Shown: positions 5,246 through 12,237 of the stretch, in pieces
Numbering within the stretch: position 1 is the first letter of the stretch
Layout of the letters: each line of letters starts with the position of its first letter
Assembly (NCBI GenBank): GCA_964387775.1
Contig: CAYLZO010000164.1
Span: forward strand, 1-12,237
Direction of reading: 5' to 3'
Length of the DNA stretch: 12,237 nt
Source: CAYLZO01 sp964387775
GTDB lineage: Bacteria > Chloroflexota > Anaerolineae > JAAYZQ01
Notes under the pieces: generated by a model
The model's database searches: none
Told to the model about the DNA's origin: nothing
Seen by the model: only the letters and a program-made list of their open reading frames with translations
Translations under genes and position numbers: made by a program

Positions 5246-6643
5246 CTATTCGTCGCCCAGGCCGGCAAAGAGGTTGTTGAGCGATTCGACCAGGGTGGGG
5301 TGGGCAAAGACGGCGTCGCGCAGGACTGTGTAGGGCAGGCCGCCCATCATCGCCACCTGCAAGGCGCTCACCACCTCGCCGCCCTCGATGCCCAGCACCG
5401 CCGCCCCCAAGATCTGGTCCGTCTCGGCCTCCACCAGGACCTTCATCAGGCCCCGGGGCTCGTCCACTTCCAGGGCGCGGGCCACGTGACTCATGGGTAT
5501 CTGGGCCACCCGGTAGTCGAGGCCCCGGGCCTGGGCCTGTTTTTCGGTCAGGCCGACGCGCCCCAACTGGGGGTCGATAAAGACGGCGTAGGGCACCGGC
5601 CGGTCCTTCGTCGTCCGGTCGCCGCCCTCCAGCAGGTTGGCGCGGACGATGCGGAAATCGTCGTAGGCGATGTGGGTAAAGGCCGGGCCGCCCTTGACGT
5701 CGCCCAGGGCATAGATGCCGGGCACGTTGGTCTCCAGCCGCTCGTTGGCCTGGACGTGGCCCCGGCCGTCGGTCTCGACGCCGGCGGCCGCCAGGTTGAG
5801 GCGGTCGCTGTTGGGCACACGCCCGGCGGCGATCAGCAGATGCGAGCCTTCGAGCGTCGATTCGCCCTCGGGTCCGGTCACGGTCATGGCGATGTGGCCG
5901 TCAGCGTCCTGGCTCACCCGCGTCGGCTCGGTTTCCAGCAGGACGTCGATGCCGTCCTCGCGCAGGATCCCAACGACCTCGGAGGCGACGTCAGGGTCCT
6001 CGTGGGTGAGCACCTGGTCGCTGCGCTGGACGATGGTCACCTCGCTGCCAAAGCGGCGGAACATCTGGGCGAACTCGAGCCCGACGTAGCCGCCGCCGAC
6101 CACCAGCAGGTGCCGGGGCGCCTCACCCAGCTCCATGATCGAGGTCGAGTCGAGGTAGCGCACCCCGTCCAGGCCGGGCAGGTCGGTCACGCGGGGCCGG
6201 GCGCCGACGTTGATAAAGATGGTGTCGGCGGTCAGGTTTCGAATCTGGCCGTCGTGCAGCGTGACCTCGACAGACCGGGGACCGGTGAAGCGGCCCTCGC
6301 CCATCAGCAGATCCACGCCCTCGGCGTCCTCGATGCGCCGCCGGCTGCCGCTCCGAAAGCTCTCGACGATGTCGCGCTTGCGCTGGCGGACGGTCTCCAT
6401 GTCGATGGTGATCTCGCCAGTCAACACGCCATAGTCCGCCGCCCGTTGGGCCATGTGGGCGACCCGGGCGCTGGCGACCATGTTCTTGCTGGGCGTGCAG
6501 CCCTCGTTGACGCAGGTGCCGCCCACGTGCACGCGCTCGACCAGGGCGACCTTCCAGCCGGCGTCGGCCAGGGCCGTGGAGAGCGGCCCCCCGGCCTGCC
6601 CGGCGCCGATGATGATGGCGTCGTATTGTTCGTTCGTTGTCAT
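5246..6643 (-). CDS. FAD-dependent pyridine nucleotide-disulfide oxidoreductase (mercuric reductase / lipoamide dehydrogenase-like)
   Basis: A 465-residue flavoprotein of the two-dinucleotide-binding disulfide reductase family, probably cytosolic. The FAD site is IIIGAGQAGG near 11-19. The redox-active cysteines are C44 and C49 in GGTCVNEGCTPSKNMVASAR. The NAD(P) site is VVGGGYVGLEFA near 181-192, and the second FAD motif IYALGDV is near 310-316. The C-terminal dimer region has FAHPTLVESLNNLF, whose His (448) and Glu (453) form the proton-relay pair. The GCTPSK-N-MVASAR form resembles MerA-like reductases more than classical Lpd, but the N-terminal metal-binding domain and C-terminal Cys-Cys of true MerA are missing, and no mer or 2-oxoacid dehydrogenase genes are near. 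Its substrate is therefore unknown. The ATG at 6643 is preferred over a GTG at 6655 because the SD AAAGGAG (6661-6655) overlaps that GTG and lies 11 bases before the ATG. A palindrome separates it from nnrE. Confidence 0.88.
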   Translation of the reverse strand: MTTNEQYDAIIIGAGQAGGPLSTALADAGWKVALVERVHVGGTCVNEGCTPSKNMVASARVAHMAQRAADYGVLTGEITIDMETVRQRKRDIVESFRSGSRRRIEDAEGVDLLMGEGRFTGPRSVEVTLHDGQIRNLTADTIFINVGARPRVTDLPGLDGVRYLDSTSIMELGEAPRHLLVVGGGYVGLEFAQMFRRFGSEVTIVQRSDQVLTHEDPDVASEVVGILREDGIDVLLETEPTRVSQDADGHIAMTVTGPEGESTLEGSHLLIAAGRVPNSDRLNLAAAGVETDGRGHVQANERLETNVPGIYALGDVKGGPAFTHIAYDDFRIVRANLLEGGDRTTKDRPVPYAVFIDPQLGRVGLTEKQAQARGLDYRVAQIPMSHVARALEVDEPRGLMKVLVEAETDQILGAAVLGIEGGEVVSALQVAMMGGLPYTVLRDAVFAHPTLVESLNNLFAGLGDE

Positions 6644-6719
6644 GAGATATAGCACTCCTTTTGTCGGGTTTCTGCCTGCCGCTGCGGTTCTCAGACGCGG
6701 CCTGGCGCTCCGGTCTTGC

Positions 6720-6743
6720 CTACTTGGCTCGCCTTCGTTTCAT
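6720..6743 (-). CDS. possible 7-residue leader peptide MKRRRAK
   Basis: A near-perfect SD, AAGGAGGT (6758-6751), stands seven bases before an ATG at 6743 that opens only seven codons (MKRRRAK) and then stops at TAG. No other start lies within reach of this SD. The oxidoreductase start follows 76 bases later. A very basic mini-peptide with so strong a ribosome site could be a translated leader controlling the downstream gene, or a remnant of a lost gene start. I see no convincing pair of alternative hairpins after it, only a weak GCCGC/GCGGC stem. Confidence 0.3.
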   Translation of the reverse strand: MKRRRAK

Positions 6744-6807
6744 CAGAGCGACCTCCTTGTTTGGCACGCAAGGAGAAATCGGGAGAGACGAAAGAGTAGT
6801 CAGTTCG

Positions 6808-7314
6808 TTATGGCCTCGTGGGTACCACTGAACGCAGACGGTCCAGTGTAGACTGGGGGCCACCGATGTGCAATCCGTCGGCCTGGAACACTTTCCAATC
6901 GTCGGGGTCGTAGGTGTAGACGGAGCGTACCCCAGCAACGAGCGCAGCGGCGGCGTGACGCGCATCGTGGACGCGCCGTGCTCTCAACTTGTGCGTCGCC
7001 GCCAGCACCAGGCTTCGCAAAGCCGTATCCACCCCTTCGCCGAGTACTCGAATTGCCGATGGTGCCTCGACCAGAAGCCGAACCGCCTCCGCAGCTTCGC
7101 CTGGATGGTGGCGCGGTTGCGCCCGTTCCCAGGTCAGGGCGCCATAAACTTCACTCAAGATACTGGGCGTCGTGCAAGCGAGAATCTCACCGCGTCGAGC
7201 GGCCTCCACGAGGGGCCGGGCTTCCGCGTGCCTGGGATCGCCTCGCAGCAAAGCGCCGATCAGGATACCAGCATCGAACAAGATCCAGTCTGCCGGCTCA
7301 CTCGTAGACGGCAT
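6808..7314 (-). CDS. vapC: PIN-domain ribonuclease toxin, VapC family
   Basis: A 168-residue PIN-domain protein, the toxin half of a type II toxin-antitoxin pair; VapC toxins are Mg-dependent RNases. The four acidic residues expected in a PIN active site are visible: D14 in ILFDAGILIGALL, E55 in PSILSEVYGALT, D118 in RRVHDARHAAAAL and D136 in YTYDPDDW. It is slightly longer than the usual 130-145 residues through its first ten residues and the tail after the final strand. The ATG at 7314 lies inside the antitoxin gene, 17 bases before that gene's end, the usual overlapping arrangement. An upstream extension to 7395 is not used because it would run through antitoxin sequence. Its natural RNA target cannot be read from the sequence. 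Confidence 0.85.
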   Translation of the reverse strand: MPSTSEPADWILFDAGILIGALLRGDPRHAEARPLVEAARRGEILACTTPSILSEVYGALTWERAQPRHHPGEAAEAVRLLVEAPSAIRVLGEGVDTALRSLVLAATHKLRARRVHDARHAAAALVAGVRSVYTYDPDDWKVFQADGLHIGGPQSTLDRLRSVVPTRP

Positions 7315-7504
7315 CTTTCCAGCCTTCCGGCACAAAGCCCTCCAGTACGGGCAGGTCCTGCAAGCGCTGCGAGGGTTGGATGGCGACGATGTCACCGCCC
7401 GGCATGCGAATGGTCAGGGATTCACCCCGCCGGACTACATCTTGTAGCACATCTTCCAATGTCTGCTCCTCCAATTCTTCAAAGAGCAATGTTCGATTCG
7501 TCAT
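7298..7504 (-). CDS. vapB: VapB-like antitoxin
   Basis: A 68-residue acidic protein directly before and overlapping the PIN toxin by 17 bases. The N-terminal half (LEDVLQDVVRRGESLTIRMP) followed by GGDIVAIQPSQRL resembles the small DNA-binding part of Phd/VapB-type antitoxins. The C-terminal end, GFVPEGWKDAVYE, is the likely toxin-binding tail. It should neutralise VapC and, with it, repress its own promoter. The ATG at 7504 has a clear SD, AAGGAG (7516-7511), six bases away. Assignment rests on size, order and overlap as much as on sequence, so the exact antitoxin class (VapB or Phd-like) is open. Confidence 0.75.
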   Translation of the reverse strand: MTNRTLLFEELEEQTLEDVLQDVVRRGESLTIRMPGGDIVAIQPSQRLQDLPVLEGFVPEGWKDAVYE

Positions 7505-7528
7505 CCGTCTCTCCTTCCCACGTCCGTC

Positions 7529-7592
7529 TGCCAGATTGTGGTGTCAATGCCCCAATGCCTTGCCATTCTATCACGAATCGGGCTGTCTGGCA
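7529..7592. promoter_or_regulatory. candidate autoregulatory operator of the toxin-antitoxin pair
   Basis: Two repeat sets surround the vapB promoter. TGCCAGA (7529-7535) and its complement TCTGGCA (7586-7592) flank the -10 region, 50 bases apart. CAATGCC is repeated directly at 7545-7551 and 7553-7559, on the expected transcription start. Either could be the site where the antitoxin-toxin complex binds. Repeats of seven bases can arise by chance, so this is tentative. Confidence 0.35.
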
Positions 7593-7593
7593 A
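7565..7593 (-). promoter_or_regulatory. sigma-70-type promoter of the vapBC pair
   Basis: On the minus strand TTGCCA (7593-7588) and TAGAAT (7570-7565) are separated by exactly 17 bases; both are 5 of 6 matches to consensus. Transcription would start near 7558, about 54 bases before the vapB ATG at 7504. It lies after the cyclase-family stop (7619), so vapBC and possibly the genes beyond it have a promoter independent of the sugar genes upstream. Confidence 0.65.
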
Positions 7594-7618
7594 CGTACCG
7601 GCGCCGGGCAAAAGCAAG

Positions 7619-8254
7619 CTATTCGTCGATGAGAATCGCCCGCGCCGGCGAGCCGTCGCCGTCCACGATGCGAAGGGGCAGGCAGACGAAGCGGTAGACG
7701 CCGGGCGCGATCTGGCTCAGGTCCAGGCCCTCGACGGCCACGGCACCGGCCCGCAGCAGGGTCTCGTGGGTGGGCACCGGGTCGTCAAAGGGCGCCACCG
7801 AGAGGTAATCCACGCCGACGAGCTTGACGCCGTGGGCCACCAGCCAGCGGGCGCCATCGGCGGTGACGGCCACAAAATCCTCGTCAAACTCGTATTGTTC
7901 GCTCCGCGTCCAGCGGTCGGAGTTGCGGGTGCGAAAGAGCACACGCCGGGTGCCGCGTGGGATCTCTAGCGCCTCCAGCACCTCGGCGGTGATGGCCCGG
8001 GCTTCGGGCACGTAGACCACCCGCGCCTCGCCGACCAGCAGGCTCAGGTCGAGGCTGTCCACCCCGGCGCCGCCGGGCACAAAGTGAGCCGGCGCGTCGA
8101 CGTGGGTGCCAGTGTGGGCGCCAAGCTCCAACTGCGTCACCGTCGCCAGGTCGCCTTTGGCCACATCCGACGTCCGGCGCAGGCGGACGGCCGGATCGCC
8201 CGGCCAGACGATGAGGGACTCGGAAATGGGCAGAGAAACGTCGTAAATGGGCAC
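7619..8254 (-). CDS. cyclase-family metal-dependent hydrolase (kynurenine formamidase-like)
   Basis: A 211-residue member of the cyclase family (PF04199), the fold of bacterial kynurenine formamidase KynB and isatin hydrolase. The metal-binding signature HTGTHVDAPAHF gives H47, H51, D53 and H57. The substrate-side residues W17 (in WPGDP), H163 (in PTHETLL) and E175 (in VEGLDLS) are also at family positions, so the active site looks complete. Length matches KynB (about 210). The GTG at 8254 is chosen because AGGAG (8268-8264) lies nine bases before it and homology begins there (PIYDVSLPIS); the longer frame to 8299 runs into the intergenic hairpin. No tryptophan-to-kynurenine genes are near, so formamidase activity is not supported by context. 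The neighbour upstream is glucose dehydrogenase, and an amide, ester or lactone substrate is possible. Confidence 0.85.
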   Translation of the reverse strand: MPIYDVSLPISESLIVWPGDPAVRLRRTSDVAKGDLATVTQLELGAHTGTHVDAPAHFVPGGAGVDSLDLSLLVGEARVVYVPEARAITAEVLEALEIPRGTRRVLFRTRNSDRWTRSEQYEFDEDFVAVTADGARWLVAHGVKLVGVDYLSVAPFDDPVPTHETLLRAGAVAVEGLDLSQIAPGVYRFVCLPLRIVDGDGSPARAILIDE

Positions 8255-8270
8255 GATCCTTCGCTCCTGG

Positions 8271-8300
8271 GGTGGGTCCGGTGTCAGGTCCGGACCCACC
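8271..8300. repeat. 11-bp perfect inverted repeat between glucose dehydrogenase and cyclase genes
   Basis: GGTGGGTCCGG (8271-8281) pairs with CCGGACCCACC (8290-8300) around an eight-base loop. It starts five bases after the dehydrogenase stop (8306) and ends just before the SD of the cyclase gene. There is no T-run, so a Rho-independent terminator is unlikely. A 3' stabiliser or processing hairpin that adjusts expression within the operon is the simplest reading. Confidence 0.6.
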
Positions 8301-8305
8301 TGCCG

Positions 8306-9405
8306 TCATCCTTCACTCACAATCACGTAAATCTTGATGGCTTCCTGGGCAATCATCAACTTACTGAAGAGGTCGGGATAGTTTTCCAGCCCCTTGACCG
8401 GATGGGTCAGCAGGCTGGCGAGCCAGCCGGGCCAGGTCGTCTCGGCCAGGGCGAAATCGGCGATGGCCCGCTCAAAGTAGCCGCGATGGGCGTTGACCGT
8501 GCCGACCATGACCTTGTTGCCCAGGACGAACTCCAGGTTGAGCCGGTCACTGGCCACCTCGGTGGTACGGGTACCGCCGGTGATGGACGAGAGCACCAGG
8601 ACGCCATTCTTGGCCAGGGCGTGGGCGGCCTCGAACACCAGCGGCGAGTAGCCGGTGGCCTCAAAAATCAGGTCAAAGGGGCCGTATTCGTCAGCCGCCT
8701 CGGCGACCGAAATCTCTTTGGTGCTCAGGTACCGGGCGCCGAGGTCGTCCACCCGGTCGGCGTTCAGGTTGGGCGGCGGCGTGCGGGCAAAGACGGTCAC
8801 GTCGAGGCCGCGCAGCCGCAGGGCCAGGGCCGCCAGCAGGCCGATGGTCCCGGCGCCCATGACCGCCGCCCGGCGCGGCCGCCAGACCCTCATCCGGCGC
8901 TGGATCTCGTAGGCCTGGGCGACCCCTTTTTGGGCGATGCTCATCGGCTCGGTCAGCACGCCGACGGGCTCGAGGCCAGGCGGCACCCGGACCAGGAACT
9001 CGGCGTCCTCAACGTAGTATTCAGCCAGGAAGCCGTGCAGCAGGTTAATGCCCCGCTCGCGGTAGACGTCGTCGGTGGTCAGGTCGGGCCGGCCGATCCG
9101 GTCATAGATCGAGCTGCCCGGCCTGCGCACCGTGGCCACGACGCAATCGCCGGGCGAAAATTCGCTCACGTTCGCCCCGATTTCGCTCACGACCCCGAGC
9201 GATTCGTGGCCGATGACGAGGTAATCGTCGCCCTCGGGGGCCTGGCCGTACTCGCCCAGGTAGAGCTCCTGGTCGGTGCCGTCCACGCCCACCTGCAAGA
9301 CGCGGACCATGACTCCACGACCGTCGGCGACCTCGTCCACCGCCGGTTTGGGCAAGTCCCTCAGGTGAGCCGAGTGTTCTTTCCCCGGCTTGATGGCGAT
9401 AGCTT

Positions 9406-9409
<4 letters not shown>
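8306..9409 (-). CDS. gdh: glucose 1-dehydrogenase, zinc MDR family (archaeal type)
   Basis: A 367-residue medium-chain dehydrogenase that oxidises D-glucose (perhaps other aldoses) to the lactone with NAD(P)+. The opening MKAIAIKPGK, the stretch GVDGTDQELYLGEYGQAP at 41-58 and LVIGHESLG at 64-72 match the archaeal-type glucose dehydrogenases. Likely catalytic-zinc ligands are D43 (where most relatives have Cys), H68, E69 and E154 in VLTEPMS. The Rossmann motif is VMGAGTIGLLAAL at 183-195; the strand end TVFART with R209 suggests NADP(H) use. The loop that normally carries four structural-zinc cysteines (after VRRP, residues 98-120) has none; the protein's only Cys is C89. The start is the ATG at 9409, with a purine-rich GAGGGG about five bases upstream and ATGA overlap with the glucosidase stop; the longer frame to 9565 is antisense-like filler. 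Confidence 0.88.
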
Positions 9410-12132
<2,723 letters not shown>

Positions 12133-12237
12133 GGTTTGCTCCTGTCACAGGTAAAGCCAGCGTCCGAGGCCCCAGGCCAGCTCTCGCCTCACCAGAACTG
12201 GCGGGAATCTGGAGGGGGCTGCTTATTCGCACCATAA

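Noticed and set aside
5176..5307. A 44-residue N-terminal extension of NnrE
   Set aside because: It reads through the intergenic palindrome and the end of the oxidoreductase gene; family similarity starts at the ATG at 5175.
6720..6965. An 81-codon minus-strand frame ending in MKRRRAK
   Set aside because: Most of it is the end of the PIN toxin gene read in another frame; only the last seven codons have a ribosome site, and these are listed separately.

Overview
The window looks like chromosomal DNA of a GC-rich bacterium. A member of the Chloroflexota (Anaerolineae or Caldilineae-like) is my best guess. This rests on the fused transaldolase/glucose-6-phosphate isomerase gene, a large GH63-type glucosidase next to an archaeal-style glucose dehydrogenase, and a short palindromic intergenic element built on ACGGAT. 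The taxon is inference; no rRNA or other marker gene is present.

Layout: positions 1-770 hold one plus-strand transcription unit. It has a near-consensus sigma-70 promoter, a gene for a secreted alanine-rich protein made of tandem RW-x-x-L-x-x-(F/Y)-Y repeats, and a strong intrinsic terminator. Positions 784-1560 hold a minus-strand broken gene: a SnoaL-like start joined to a DUF3060-type end, interrupted by a +1 frameshift in an A6 run and an in-frame TAG. It keeps a good promoter, a perfect palindrome at the transcription start and an SD. A bidirectional terminator at 1587-1623 separates it from the rest.

Everything from 1688 to 12132 is on the minus strand and is transcribed right to left. 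The order is GH63-type glucosidase, glucose dehydrogenase (ATGA overlap with the glucosidase), cyclase-family metal-dependent hydrolase, VapB-like antitoxin and PIN-domain toxin (overlapping, with their own promoter), a possible 7-codon leader peptide, a flavin disulfide oxidoreductase, NAD(P)H-hydrate epimerase, and bifunctional transaldolase/phosphoglucose isomerase (ATGA overlap with the epimerase). The theme is carbohydrate and nicotinamide-cofactor metabolism. The glucosidase and dehydrogenase could turn a glucan or glucoside into gluconolactone, Tal-Pgi links glycolysis to the pentose phosphate pathway, and NnrE repairs damaged NAD(P)H. The toxin-antitoxin pair sits between the two metabolic blocks.

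No IS element, phage gene, CRISPR array, tRNA or rRNA was seen, and no gene-free stretch exceeds 300 bases. The less ordinary items are the RWAALGDFY-type repeat protein, the decayed chimeric gene with intact control signals, and the glucose dehydrogenase that lacks structural-zinc cysteines.
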